Positions 21,166-33,745 are shown, counted from the first letter of the stretch. The stretch is 64,000 nucleotides of DNA from Norana najaformis (GCA_964023275.1 OZ029916.1:46937749-47001748), one strand, 5' to 3'. Notes: generated by a model not told the origin, from the letters alone. Program-made: numbers and translations.

Positions 21166-22515
21166 CTGGGCAGAAACACTTATAATAATAATGTAAATTA
21201 GGAAAGAACACAAAAATAGTAACATTTGTTATAATTCAAAAAGCCATAATAACAAAAGCAACAAAAATCTTGCACATCAACGCAAAGAATCCTCTTCAAG
21301 TACCTTTATCACTTCGACACACCGTATTCAAATATTCTACGCATAACTGACAAACTAGATTTAACACTCACAAACAGTAAAATCTGTCAGTTAGCTTTAA
21401 CCGTTACAAAAAAACCCTTCACTGTAGTGGCCCCCATTTAAATGCCTGGCACATTAAACTCGATCTCTTGCACAAAAATCACCCTGCCGAAAATTTACAG
21501 ACTCTGCGGCTCAGACAACATGCGAACGAACCTTTGCAGCAAATATACAGCATTCTTTCATTCGGGAAATTTACAGCAGAACATCAGAAATGCATCGCAT
21601 ACACTTTCTGTCGTGTAAAAAAATTGCAATGCAGCCACGCATCCAAAAACTGACATTTCCACATGTATACAAACATACATGATAAAAAACATACATATAT
21701 ATATATAAAGAATATGTATATATGTTTATATAGATATGCATGTATATAGGTATGCATCTATGGATATATATATACAGACAACTTGTTGTAATGCTATCTT
21801 TCAGAACTATTGCAAGTACCACATTTACACAAGGTTGTACAGTACATACGTATGTATCAATACACTCAAATCGACAGCTCTTTTTAACATATCGTTATCA
21901 ATTTCTCAATTAACTGATCGGGCGAGATCCTTCACCAGTGATGCTCTTTTGCGTGGGCACCACGCCATTTAAGACCCTAGTGTACAGACCGTGCTAGCCT
22001 GAGATTTAGATCTCTCAAATACAGCCATGACTGGCATGCAAACTGGGATTCTCATCATGCACAGAGACGCCTTGATGTATGCTTCAAACAATGTAGTTAA
22101 CCAAGGCAGTATCAATCTGATCAAAAACAAGCATAACTTAGGATAGGTTGAAAACTGCTATAATAAAATTGCTTTTTAAATCGAAATTTAATTTTGGATC
22201 TGTATTCCCAACCTTGCTACTTCAGAACTTGTATCGTAATTAAGCATTTGAAACAGAATCTCCAATACACATACATACATATATTCATACTGAATATATA
22301 TATATATGCATTAACATATTTTTATGCACAAAGATATACGTACACACATCAAAATATATATGAGTATAATGAAACGACATGGCATGAAACTTTAAGATTA
22401 AGAAACGCAAGGTTACAGTGGAGTGATCCGAAACCAAATAAACGAAGGACAGATTGAAGCAATTTAAAAACATGCGTTCTCAGACGACCAATTGTTACTG
22501 GAAAATTTGGTCAGT
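21166..22515 (-). other. Presumed PACSIN 3' UTR
   Basis: Directly downstream of the PACSIN stop on the minus strand. No other gene seen. Holds TA/TATG microsatellites at 21690-21780 and 22265-22315. No convincing minus-strand AATAAA could be assigned. Confidence 0.4.
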
Positions 22516-25500
22516 TCAAGGGGCGAGTACTTTAACGTAGTTGTCTGGATAGAGTCCTATGCGTCCATTCTTCCGGCCTGTGCACCAGCCCTGCTCATCT
22601 CGGTCTTTCAGTTTCTCGAATTTGTCGCCTTCGACAGAAAACAATCATTAACACATTAATCAAATGTAAAATTAATACACGAGAAACTCTTTATAACGCT
22701 GTCTTTGGGAGCCATGTTAAAAGCTGCCTTATCGCGAAGTTGTTATAAACAGGTCATTTTCTACAGCTGAATTAATTTTGGAATTCATATCCTTGACTGT
22801 GTTATATCAGAATTTGCATTATAAGGAAGCAGGTTATAAGGAGACTCTAGTTCAACAGCATCAATCACAAACATATTTTAGACATAGAAGTATAATGTAC
22901 TTACTTACTTTACAACTGTTAGACAGTCATGTTCCACTGGTTTTGAGATAAAGTTAAAAGGTGCTATATAAACATTCAGATACATACGTACAAACATTCA
23001 AACACACACAGCTGCTGGACCATCTGTTTGGATTATCCTACCAACTGGTATCTGTAATTCACCACACTTTTGAGGTGAACTCATAAATAATAATAATTCA
23101 TTAATTATAATAATAAGTATCTGATTATTAATAATATCTGATTAATAATGCGATGAGTAACTGATTATTAATGCTAATAATAACTAAGCCTCCTACCGCT
23201 CTTGAACGATAGCTCATCTTCTTCCTGTCCATCATAGTCAAAGAGCGCCTGGACTGGAACTCCCGGCTGGTTCCGAAAATCCTCTGCTTCATCATCGTCT
23301 TCATCAAAAGGATTGCTGCTGCAAGTGACAAAGAAACCAACAATTGTGCTTACCTTATGAAATATCTTAAATAAGATTTTAACAGAAAGTCAGAATCTAC
23401 AGCAATTAGAAAAGATGCTATAAGATCTGCATGATACAGAACTACTGTGTCTCTTGTGTAATCCACATCGTTTGCCCAGGAAACGGAATCAACTGCCAAA
23501 CTTTCTCCAAAGCTCCACCCTCCCAGCATGTCCATCAGGGGCCCATATTACCAATGGGACCCAGCAAATGTTTATGCGCGTGCTGGTTGGCTAATTCCTT
23601 TTCCCAATTCAGGAAACCCCTTAAAACTCACTATTTCCCAATAGCTTTCAACCAGTTCAATCTGCACTACAACTTGGAGGCTGACTAGCCATCAGATTCA
23701 GAAAAATGCTCTTGAGTGAGAAGTACACAGCATGCAACAGCACTAATTCATAATAACAAAAAACATACATACTAAGCAATAACACATAGGCAAAACAATG
23801 TTCCAAAAAGTAACAAAATCCCAGCAATATTAGAAACATTCAGTTATTCTTAATTATCTTTTCAAAGCACTGTAGACATCCGACAGATAAAGGTGCCATA
23901 TGAATTTCCCACTACATTTACTGTAATTAGTTATTTATTATACTAATAAGACACAAGCGTGTGTAACTGGCTATTTATGTTAAATAATGCGAGATAAAAA
24001 ATACAACAGAAACATCCACAGCTCGACTCTAGCAACACAAGACAGCAAAGCTGGAAGGAGACAAAAAATGCAAAGTGGACATCTACATCCTTTCAACTCA
24101 TCGAAACTGAAGATGATGTACATCTACAGCGTCCTTTTTTCGGCCTCGGCCGTACTACGGCGCTCTATAAATCGTCTCATTACTATTGTCGCTGTTGTTA
24201 TTATCATTATCATTATTATCATTATTCATTATCATTATCATCATTATTATTATTATTATGATCATCATCATTATTATCATTACCATTATTGTTGGAACTA
24301 CAAATAAGTTCTAATCTCACTCCTCCTTTTCTCCTTATCTTTCTTGCCAATCCAGTTCCAAACACCATCCACAAGAGTCATGTCTACCTGGCCAACCTTT
24401 TGACCTGGACTTCGATCCAGACCTGATCCCACCTGCCTCACCAATTTCGCAACATGCTGGTGAAGAACTGCAAACCTTGCTAGTTACAGCAAGCAAAAAG
24501 CTGAAAGCAAAGACGTGTACCCCGAGTTCCGAAAGAGAAATAAATATGTCAGAATAACGAAAGCATATATAACTCGTACTCCGAGTACATGTTGTATATG
24601 TTTTAAATATATATATTTATATATGCATACATATATATCTATATACATACACAGACAAGTATATATACATATACAGAGAGTGTAATCTGACACTGTAAGA
24701 CACACTCTGGATATTCCACGTTCCGTCATTGGTCCATCTTAACTTACATGAGGACAGTGTTCTTATTTTAACCCCTGAACCCCATCTTAAAATTCTAATC
24801 TGAGAGCCCACAGGCCACAGTTCTATTCTAGCTGTACCCAAGGTCACAGTATGCCATGTTTAACCATAAGAAGGTACATGTTCTAGCTGTATTCTCAAGC
24901 CACCGCGATTCTGTTGCAACCCGAAGTAACACTTTTCCATCAGACCAAAGAGGTCCTATTTCACCCCCAAATGTTAGCCACATTAAAGTTAAGTTCTGGT
25001 TAAATAGTGGTATTATTTTAACTCCAGAGAATCCATATTTCAAACAAATCCCTGGTTAAACAAAGGCCCTAGTTTACCCCAACGATTACCCACATTCCAA
25101 GTGAAGCACTCGTAAAACCAAGGCTCTAATTTTACCCTTTATTTATTCCATTCGAGCCCTGGTTAAGCAAAGGTCTTATTCCATTTTCAACCATCACGCC
25201 ATTTCTATTCTTAAACATAAAATTTTGTCTTCCCCTCATCTATCAACTCCAAACACCACCCACCATAGTCGTCTGACGCCTGCCAGCCTGACTCTTGGAT
25301 CTTGACCTGCAACCAAACCCTTCTTGCCTATCGATTTTGTTCTGACTCAGCGCTTGTGAATAAGCTGGTTCCGGCGACTTAGCTTTCATCGTGCGCTGTA
25401 GAAATCTCGAGTTTATGATTACGAACTGCGACGAAAGACAGCCATCTACATCAAAGCTCCTCGACAAAAGCCGCAAACACTGAAGGCAAAACGAGGCCCA

Positions 25501-28500
25501 AAACCAATCGTTCAGCAAAAGCGCATGCTTGGTTAGTCAAAAAGATGTTAGTAGCCGCAAAGCCGCAGCAAAAGAAAACGTCCGGTACATGTTTGCATCC
25601 TCAGTGATTGCCGGCATCGTTTTTCCGGCAGAATGATTTGCAGCTGTTGCACCAGAAGACGCTTCCACCGCTGGACACTTTTGCGCCGTTTCATTCGCTC
25701 CTTCTGGATCATCTTTAAATGGATTCAGTTCGGGATCATAGGATTCTTGTCTGTCCCGGCAAATCCACGATAACAGTTTTTAAATCATCATAACCGCAAA
25801 TTTATATACTGTGACCAGAGAAAACTTGGATAACTGGAGCAAAAATTTATGAAATTTTAATTAAACTAACAAATTTCTTTCCATACTTATTTACTAGTAA
25901 TAATTTTTATACTTTATGAAAAGCCCCTTTGAAATGGCATCATAATAATCTGCAATTACTTTTGCATCATATTATTCTGCAATTACTTTCGCTAACTCTA
26001 ACCCCTAATAGCTTCCAGCAAAACCGAATTGCTATTAAACCTATGCATCAAAATAAGATTTATGCCCTGAACGATCATTTCTACCTCAGGTTAAAATAAT
26101 AAGTACAAAAATTTTAGAAAAATAAACAAATAGTTAAAAAAATTAATTTCTGCAGATATACAGAAAAATACATAAATGAGCTTGAGTAGAAACACCAACC
26201 TACCTCGGAACAACGTTTGTCTGAGACACGGTGCCTCGTACGGAGGAAGGGATGGCATTTTTGTTTCCTGGTGCTGGAGCCTTGGTTCGCAAGCTGTGCG
26301 GAACAGACTTTGTCCGAACGGGGTCATTGTTGTGATTAGAAATAAGCATACTAGTCCGGTTTTTATCCTTGCGTGTCAGTACACTCAATTCAGGTGAAAA
26401 CTCCTGCAGAAAATAGTATTAAAATTTGTATCAATTTAGGGCATGCAGACCAATACGTAGATAGCGGCTAGTAATACAAGTTGTTTCTGCACGATGTGCA
26501 AGTCAGGAAAAACACTATGTACGTATGAATGTAGGTATGTAGGTATGCATGCTTGTTTGTATGTATGTTTGTATGTATGTATGTATGTTTGTATGTATGA
26601 CGTATCAAAGTAGTTAATATAGCGCCTTTAAGAACCTCTCGAATGTGCTGCAAACAACTATTGAACTCACCTAAACAAGTGTGCTTAAGGTAGTGCACTT
26701 CCTACCTTAAGCCACTAATCACTCCTTACATTCCTCCCACAGCCTAATCTAATCTAGTCTAAAGACTTCTACAGTGCCGTAATCATAATGCCCAAGGCAT
26801 CAGTCAACGGTAGCTTCAAGTGAAAATTGCAATCAAAATCATAATCTGTTGGAGAAGCTGGGTCAAATTCCAGCAGGTCAGAGAAACCAGAAGCCAGGTC
26901 AGAAACTAGAAGCCAGCCTTAACACTTTAGACAAGGGTCTTTTGACCAAGTCACGATGCATAACCATCCTGGGCAAGCGTGCATTCTACATCACTGCCCA
27001 AGGAAGGGAAGAAACTACCACACCTTCCCTGAAGCTCCAATTCTTTTTCTTCCTTCAGGAAATGCCCCAAAATCACTAGTTCTCACCGGCTTTTAAACAT
27101 TTGGACACTTAACTGGGCTACCACCTGGTGGCTGACTAATTGTACCTCAGATTCACACTGCTACATGACTTTGCGTGCGTTAAGGCTTTCACACTGAACA
27201 ATACGCTATCAGCAAAGTCATGTGGTTAAAAAGGAACCTCCTTGTTAGGCCATCTTTGACATCATAGATTATTGCATTACCACTTTTCTCTCAACGGTTG
27301 GTATATATATCTTTAAGCTGCAATGGAATTTTTGTTTTGCCTGAAAAACAAAACTGCGGTGACAAATATTGTGAGTCATTTATTGGTGATCATTGAACAA
27401 CTAGAAATTAACTAATTACTAATTAGCAATTAACCCATAATTCTACCAACGCTACATCCGTTAACGGCTTACAACAGCAAGAAGTAATTATGCCCTCATG
27501 ATCACTGAACAACTAGAAATTAACTAATTAGCAATTAACCCATAATTTTACCAATGCTACATTCATTAACGGCCTACAGCAGCGAGACGTAATTATGCCC
27601 TCGTGATTTAATTATTATTAAATAGTGTGTCCCAAAACCAAAATGTTCACCAATTTGTCATACAGATTTCAGTTGGCAGTTTTAGTTTCTGTTATGACCA
27701 AAACAGAAAAGCTCTGTTCTGATGCACCGACTTGCATTTGTGTATGTATTTAGACACTAAACGCAGCAGATTTTAAGCAAGTCGTAAAAGTGCTGTGCTT
27801 CATTAATAACAAGTCCAGCAGTAATCAAATAATTGAGTGCCTGTGAATAAGCTGGTTCCCGCGACTTAGCTTTCGTTGGGCGCTGTAGAAATCTTGAGAT
27901 TACGATTACGATTACCATACTGCTCTGATAACTGCTTCCTTTGTGGTGTGCAAACAAATACTTTACCTTTCCATAAAGGTATGCAAATGAATGTGTGATA
28001 TTTACCTTTACGCTTCTGCTACAGGACATGAAAACAACAGCATTCCTGTACCTTTTTACCTTTACGTTTTTACATTTACCTTATTACCTTTACCTTCAAG
28101 CAGAGAAGTAATTAAGCAAAAGGAAGGAGCAGTGTTATATGAACTCACTTCGAATGCTGGCCAGCTCATTGGCATGTCAACCCCGTGGTTCTGTGACCAC
28201 CACTTTAGGTCCTGGGAAGCATCGGAGAGTTCGATCGTCTGTCGAAATTGCTTGTAGATCTCAGCAATCCTATGATCAAAGTCAATGCCAATCTTAAATC
28301 ACAGAAGAAAAATTTCAAAGATCATTTAAAAAATTAGGCAAAGTTGGCCTCAAAATTCATCAGTAAGTAGCTGTGCCAAGGTGATGTGCAAATAAATTTC
28401 CTGGATTATCACGCACTCCAATCTAATAACAAGCATCAGTTGATGACGTTGAGCAATTGTGAGTGTGAAGGACTTGCTCAAGGTCCCTACACAGTAACAA

Positions 28501-31500
28501 TCTCAGGAGAGAAAGCTCGAATCCGTACCCTGTGTTAATCAATCAGCTACTGAGCCCCACATGTACTAGGGTATTTTGACACAAATTTTAGTATTTTGGT
28601 ACATACTTGGGTATTTTGGCACATACTTGGGTATTTTGGTGCATCCTTGGGTATTTTGGTACATACTTGGGTATTCTGGTGAGGTCAAGGCAGCTGTGAA
28701 CGCCAATGAGAATGTCTTTGAAATAGCCGAGTCGTTTTTCCTCAAAATTCTGTGTACGTTCGAAGACCTCCGTCATGTCACCCATGTAGACTATTTTGTA
28801 CAAATCCAAGTCCTTGAGGGCCTCCTCATATTTTTCTCGCGTCTGTTCAACATCTCTCTGGCATTTCTCGACCTTCTCCTGAAGCTTCTTTACCTGAAAA
28901 TATCATCCGCCAATCGCCACGGTAATAATTCATCACCATAGTAACAATACATCAAACTGGCATACAGGTATTCAGCAAGTTAAAAGTTTCACCTTGGATA
29001 TTACTCTCATTATGGATCAACTCATCGATACAGTACCAATTTATAGCCATGGTGACAATTTAGGGCAACAATTTTTGTCATGGTAATAATAAACGGCTAC
29101 AAACTAATGCCATGGTAACAATTTATAGCAAATGTTTATTGTCATAGCAACAATTTATAACAACAACTAATTGCCATATAGCAACAATTGATACCAAGAA
29201 TTTACAGCTATTTTAACAATTTTACAGCCATTATTTTACACCCATTGTAAAAATTTGTAAGTCAAAGTAACCACCTGCTCAACCACATCATCTGTCCTCC
29301 TCTCATCACCTCTCCTCCCTTTAATCATCCGATTCCTCTAATCACACATTCTCCCTCTAATCATCCACTGTCCTCTAATCATCCATTCATTCCATTGTCT
29401 TCTACTCATCTATTCTCCCTCTAATCATCCATTTATTCCACTGTCTTCTAATCATCCATCATCCTCTAATCATCCATTCATTCTTCTACTCATCTATTCT
29501 CCCTCTAATCATCCATCATACTCTAATCATCCATTCATTCCATTGTCTTCTATTCATCTATTCTCCCTCTGATCATCCATCATCCTCTAATCATCCATTC
29601 ATTCCACTGTCTTCTACTCATCTATTCTGCCTCTAATCATCCATATCCTCTAATCATCCATTCCTTCTGCTGTCTTCTACTCGTCTATTCTCCCTCTAAT
29701 CATCCATCATCCTCTAATCATCCATTCACTCTGCTGTCTTCTACTCATCTATTCTCCCTCTAATCATCCATCATCCTCTAAGCATCCATTCATTCCACTG
29801 TCTTCTAATCATCCACCATCCTCTAATCATCCATTCATTCCACTGTCTTCTACTCATCTATTCTCCCTCTAAACATCCATCGTCCTCTAATCATCCATTC
29901 ATTCCACTGTCTTCTAATCATCTATTCTCCTCTAATCATCCATTCTGAATCTTTTCCGACCACTCACCTGATCCTCTGTAGTGTTGGCCATTCCAACTTG
30001 ACTGGTCGCCTGATTTGACGCAGCCTTCTCTAGCTTGCAGGCATTGTAGTAGTCCTTCTTAGCCTTCTGCACTTTACCCAGCTTCTTGGCCCATGGTTTC
30101 TGCGCCTGTTAGACACAAGCCGTCAGTAAATTAATACAACACACAAGAAATGAAAACAGCGCCACTGTAATTACTTCACTTATCGCACCACTTCTGGGTG
30201 GTAATAATTAAGGTCAGTAAAATAAAAGCAAAAGCAAAATTAAAACTGAAAATAAAGTCAGTACACTTAATCAGACACACAAATTGAGTGTGCAAACAAT
30301 TATTAATCAGATATTTATACAGCGCCAATTTATTAATTCACCTCAAAAGCATGGGTGGTTGGAAAAAGAAAAGCCTCCAATTGTCTATGATCATTACATG
30401 GAGTCCACTCAGCAGGCTCAAACCGGCAATCGTTGAACTACAGACCACTGTGCTGGATAAGAACCTCCTTGTAATGTAATGTAGTGTAACTGAACATTTT
30501 GTAGAGCCATCTAAGTACCACTTGAAACCGCTGCTTGCAAGCCTAAATGACGTTTTAGTTGATTACGAACAATAAGCAAGCCCACGTAACTGGAAAGTCC
30601 CCATTGGCAGATTCTTACACAGAACCCCACTCAACAATACATCATCAAAATGGCAATTCTGACATACCATGGTCAAGGATGTAAATCCCAGCATTAATTA
30701 AGCCTTAGAATGCGACCTCTTTGTAACAAAACCTCAATAAAAAGCATTGCTTTCTCCAGTGACAAACTTCTGTCCACACAGATAATCTAATCTAATTAAT
30801 CAGTAATCTAACAGAATTGAACAGCACCGTTAATCTCAGGCTAGCATGGTCCATAAACGAGGACCTTAAATGGCGTGACACCCATTTAAACAGGCAACAG
30901 TGGTGAAGGATCTCACTCGATTAATTCAATGAAATATGAGCAGGGTTGAGGCCATATGACTGCTACAGAAAAATGTGTACATTTGTACATTTACATATTA
31001 CCACAATGCACTAGGCATCAGATGGTCAGTTCAAGAGAAACCACAGTAAAATAAATCATAATCAATTGGAAAAGCCATGTTGAAATCCACTGAATTGGTA
31101 ACCAAAAGCCAGGCAATGGTGGGTAAGCAAAGCATCATTATCTTAACACACAAAGATCAGTCTGAAGTGAAATTGCAGTCAGTAGTCATGATTAGTGAGA
31201 CACACCCAGTTGAGATCAAAGATGTTAGAAAGACCAGAACTTTAGTAAAGTAAAGTACCCCATACCAAATATGTGAGACCTAGGGGAGGAGCTCTTCTCC
31301 TTTTCTTGGCCCTTAAGCCAGCATTGGACTAACCCCAAGGTCCTGGACAGGGGCCAGCGCATCGCAGGACTTGCCACTTACTTCCCAGCTTACACCAGTA
31401 CCAAATTATACTGCTTGGTCACAGAGGCATTGTATGTGCAAACAACTTGCCCAGGGTCATTACACGGAATCAAACCCGCAACTGCATGATCGTTGACCAA

Positions 31501-33733
31501 AAGCATTACAAATACACCACCGTTCTGCACCCATAACGTTACCTATGCTAGATAAGCAATCCTGAACAGAAAAGTCTTGAGTAACACCACATTTCTGGTT
31601 TCCATGACCTTTAAAATTTTGGCTGGGCTTCTCCCATGGATTTTCACTTTTTACTATGATATTACTTGAAGCAACCCCCATTGACATGCTTTGCGCCTTA
31701 TGATAAAGGTACTATACAAGTCATTAGATTAGATCAGATTTCTACTGCACGTCTGATGCCAACAGCAATCAAACAAGCCATCATGTATCTTAAACTGCCA
31801 CTACCTGACCTAACTATGTGAAAATGTATAAAGTAGCTGAACATCTTATTTACTCAAACACCACAGTTTAAACAGACTTCTGCAAACAGGTTACCAAACA
31901 CATGATACAATCTGGGTTGTGATGACTTAATTATGCATTCATAATAAATGCTTGACACAGAGAACTTCATTTGCATCTATGCTGTTAAACAAATGTTGCT
32001 TACACAACCTCCTGTGAGCTCAGGCAACTTGAATCCTAATTTTCACAAGGTCATTAGTCATACGTAAGCGTGTATGCATGTATCTATGGATGTACACTCA
32101 GTTCAGTTCGCTCTTCACTGCCCAGTTCAGTTTGAGCTGTCAATTCTTTGATGTCATTCACGTCAAGAGCTTTCAACTAGCTTACTCACAGCAGGCTCGC
32201 TTCTGGTTTCTTTGACCTATCAGAATATGACCCAGTTTCTCTAACAGATTATGATTTTGACTGAGATATTTACTTTAAGCGACCACTGACTGATGTATCA
32301 GGCATTATGATATAACGTGTGTAACAGGAATCATTAGATTAGATTAGATTATGTATGTATCTAAGTATGTGTGCACACATGTAAGTATGTATGTATATGA
32401 ACATTTATACAGTGGCTTTTAAGAACTTCAAAGGTGCTCAAACAAGGTTATCTACAAATTCTAAAAAGGCATGACTTAAGACAATATGAGAATGTTTGCT
32501 GAGCAGTTTGTGACAACAGAGTTAAAATTTTTAGCCAAAAACTGTTCCAAAAGTATGGTCCAATGCACAAAAAAGCACGGTGTGGCTGAATGTGTTACCT
32601 TTACCTTTACATTTTACCTACACTTTAATTATGTGCGCACAACACCTCTTCAACTATACACTGATTTCCTTTCTCTCAAGGCTCAGGCCAAAGCCTTAGA
32701 AGCATTTTTACCTTTTTGAATTCGTCCTCGAACTGCTTCGCCTCCTTGCAGCCGCTCACCATCTGCTTCTTGTAGTTGTCATTCTTCCACTTCTTCATTT
32801 CGGCATGGACTTCCATCAGGCGGTCTTTTATCGTATTGTGCACATCTCCCATCGCATCTGCTTCCTGCAGTGAGCCGAGCAGAATCGCTTTGTTTGTGCC
32901 ATATTCTGTTCCTAGGAATCGAAAAGTGGCATGACATATCAACGAATGACACATCAATGATTGATAAACTAACAATAGGTGATGCTTTATATACCTTTGT
33001 ATGATAAAACAATGCATGACAGACCAATGCATTATAAACCATTGCATGAAAAATCAAGGATTGATAAACTGACATAATTATGACAAACCAATGCATGACA
33101 AACCAGTGATTGATAAGCTAATAATTGATAAGCTGATGCTTTATATACCATTGCATGATAAAATGATGCATGACAGACCAATGCATTATAAACCATTGCA
33201 TGAAAAATGAAGGATTGATAAACTGTCATATGCCAATAGATGCCAGACCTATGCATGTAAACCAATCATAATAAACAATTGCATGACAGACCATTGAAAC
33301 CAATGCATGATAAACTATTGAATGATAAACCAATGTATGAAAGCCAATCTTTGATAAGTCTTGGTATGATAAATCATTCCTTGATAAACCAATGACTGCT
33401 AAACTAATGATTGACAATCCAATGTGTTATAACATGATTCCAAGAAAATCATAGGACAGACAAATTTAAGCATGACAACAAACGCGCAGCAGACAAATGC
33501 ATGACAAATCAGCGTCAAAGTAACCAACCTTTATCAATAATGTCATTCCACTTCTTACACCACATCTTCAGTTTATTCGTATACTTGGTCTCAATTTCCG
33601 CCCGCTCCGCAATAAGCTTCATCAACTCGCCACACATATGCAGGCCATCCTCCGTGCGCTTGACTGTCGACTTGTAGCAGTCAATCTCCCAGAAACTGTC
33701 ACTAGATGGCACTAAAACTTCATCGCTCGACAT
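22516..33733 (-). CDS. PACSIN: Syndapin / PACSIN, F-BAR and SH3 protein
   Basis: Exons in gene order: 33733-33529 (ATG 33733), 32911-32712, 30105-29968, 28893-28667, 28269-28149, 26403-26204, optional 25750-25589, 23318-23197 and 22628-22516 (TGA 22518-22516). Without the optional exon this is 441 residues with every phase matching. The F-BAR domain (about residues 10-295) is recognised from [39 protein letters not shown] and [13 protein letters not shown]. The linker holds an NPF motif (SNPFDEDDD). The SH3 domain (about 385-438) has [22 protein letters not shown] and [11 protein letters not shown]. PACSINs bend membranes, and their SH3 domain binds dynamin and N-WASP at endocytic sites; the NPF motifs bind EHD proteins. 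Several introns are largely tandem repeats. A splice acceptor at 33746 marks a non-coding 5' exon upstream. Confidence 0.94.
22690..22865. repeat. Interspersed repeat, family G
   Basis: Words TTATCGCGAAGTTGTTATAA, TTTTGGAATTCATATCCTTG and ACTGTGTTATATCAGAATTT also occur, diverged, near 14820, 22195, 30650, 43575 and 56990. It resembles a short non-coding element rich in TTATAA/GTTATA words. Confidence 0.5.
24180..24297. repeat. (ATT/ATC)n microsatellite
   Basis: Mixed ATT, ATC and CAT trinucleotides in a PACSIN intron. Confidence 0.9.
24765..25205. repeat. Degenerate ~62-65-bp tandem array in PACSIN intron
   Basis: Units share a CCTGGTTAAACAAAGGTCCT-like word, then TTTTACCCCAA and ACCCACATTCCAAGTGAAGC. 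About six diverged copies; no coding sense. Confidence 0.6.
25245..25430 (+). mobile_element. Repeat family D copy
   Basis: Starts CCAAACACCACCCACCATAG, keeps GGATCTTGACCTGCAACC and the full 3' core, with ATTACG tail remains. Confidence 0.82.
25589..25750 (-). CDS. PACSIN: PACSIN optional linker exon with NPF motif
   Basis: An open stretch on the minus strand follows an acceptor (GGGACAG) and joins in phase to exon 26403-26204. It reads [18 protein letters not shown], which resembles the NPF-acidic linker segments of vertebrate PACSINs. Its 3' end is unsure. A GT at 25588 gives 162 bases and a GT at 25678 gives 72 bases. Both are multiples of three and both leave the phase needed for the SH3 exon. 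Exons 6 and 8 also join in frame without it, so it behaves as a cassette. The polypyrimidine tract is weak. Confidence 0.5.
26520..26600. repeat. (GTAT)n microsatellite
   Basis: GTATGTAT/GTTT tetramers upstream, in gene order, of the PACSIN linker exon 26403-26204. Confidence 0.9.
26740..26910 (-). mobile_element. Repeat family E copy, inverted
   Basis: Starts on the plus strand with the reversed tail CTAATCTAATCTAGTCTAAA, then GACTTCTACAGTGCCGTAAT and ATCTGTTGGAGAAGCTGGGT. Confidence 0.75.
27388..27612. repeat. 112-bp direct repeat, two copies
   Basis: GAACAACTAGAAATTAACTA starts both units, and both end near AAGTAATTATGCCCTC or ACGTAATTATGCCCTC. The copies differ at about a dozen positions. 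They lie in a PACSIN intron. Confidence 0.9.
27825..27918 (+). mobile_element. Repeat family D copy, 3' end only
   Basis: Starts near GAGTGCCTGTGAATAAGCTG and runs to a GATTACGATTACGATT tail. Confidence 0.8.
28425..28560 (-). mobile_element. tRNA-derived SINE, family A, inverted, 3'-truncated
   Basis: Reversed body GGACTTGCTCAAGGTCCCTA and head region AAAGCTCGAATCCGTACCC. The TAGATAGTG end of the family is missing. Confidence 0.75.
28561..28686. repeat. PACSIN: 20-bp tandem array spanning the PACSIN exon 4 splice donor
   Basis: On the minus strand the unit is AATACCCAAGTATGTACCAA, with four good copies and decayed ones beyond. The first copy holds the real donor, CCCAA before GTATGT at 28666. 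The third and fourth copies repeat an intact GTATGT; the second has changed to GGATGC. Using the fourth donor adds 60 bases, that is 20 codons with no stop. Using the third adds 40 bases and shifts the frame. Confidence 0.92.
28917..29255. repeat. PACSIN: Degenerate ~20-bp repeat in PACSIN intron
   Basis: Words of the type CCATGGTAACAATTTATAGC recur about a dozen times with changes, starting just upstream (in gene order) of the exon 28893 acceptor. Confidence 0.7.
29335..29957. repeat. PACSIN: ~65-bp minisatellite next to the PACSIN exon 3 donor
   Basis: About nine units with CCACTGTCTTCTACTCATCT, ATTCTCCCTCTAATCATCCA and TCATCCTCTAATCATCCATT. The inner word TCTAATCATCCAT is itself repeated. 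The array starts about ten bases inside the intron after the donor at 29967 but does not include the donor. Confidence 0.92.
30990..31135 (-). mobile_element. Repeat family E copy, inverted, diverged
   Basis: Words CAATGCACTAGGCATCAGAT, ATCATAATCAATTGGAAAAG and CCATGTTGAAATCC follow the reversed family order. Confidence 0.55.
31245..31540 (-). mobile_element. tRNA-headed repeat, family C
   Basis: Near full-length counterpart of the copy at 7515, with TGGACAGGGGCCAGCGCATC, AATTATACTGCTTGGTCACA and reversed B-box region GGAATCAAACCCGC. Confidence 0.78.
31575..31742 (+). mobile_element. Repeat family E copy
   Basis: Words GGTTTCCATGACCTTTAAAA, TTCTCCCATGGATTTTCACT and TTATGATAAAGGTACTATAC, with tail GTCATTAGATTAGATC. 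Confidence 0.65.
32195..32352 (+). mobile_element. Repeat family E copy
   Basis: Words TTTCTTTGACCTATCAGAAT and TCTAACAGATTATGATTTTG; tail ATTAGATTAGATTAG. A TATGTATG run follows. Confidence 0.7.
32930..33515. repeat. PACSIN: PACSIN intron 1 built of tandem repeats (154-bp higher-order unit)
   Basis: Almost the whole intron is made of short words such as CAATGCATGACAGACCAATG and ATAAACCATTGCATGA. A larger unit repeats with a 154-bp period: GATGCTTTATATACC occurs at 32981 and again at 33135. The intron is only 617 bases long. The minus frames over it look open but encode only repeat peptides rich in CHALVYNA-like words. Confidence 0.88.
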
Positions 33734-33745
33734 GATGATAAACGA

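Noticed and set aside
29335-29957. CRISPR-like array
   Set aside because: Animal DNA; the units are contiguous minisatellite copies with no unique spacers between identical repeats.
33032-33417. CHALVYNA-type repeat peptides as a novel repeat protein
   Set aside because: They are the translated PACSIN intron 1 satellite, with no start, stop or splice support.
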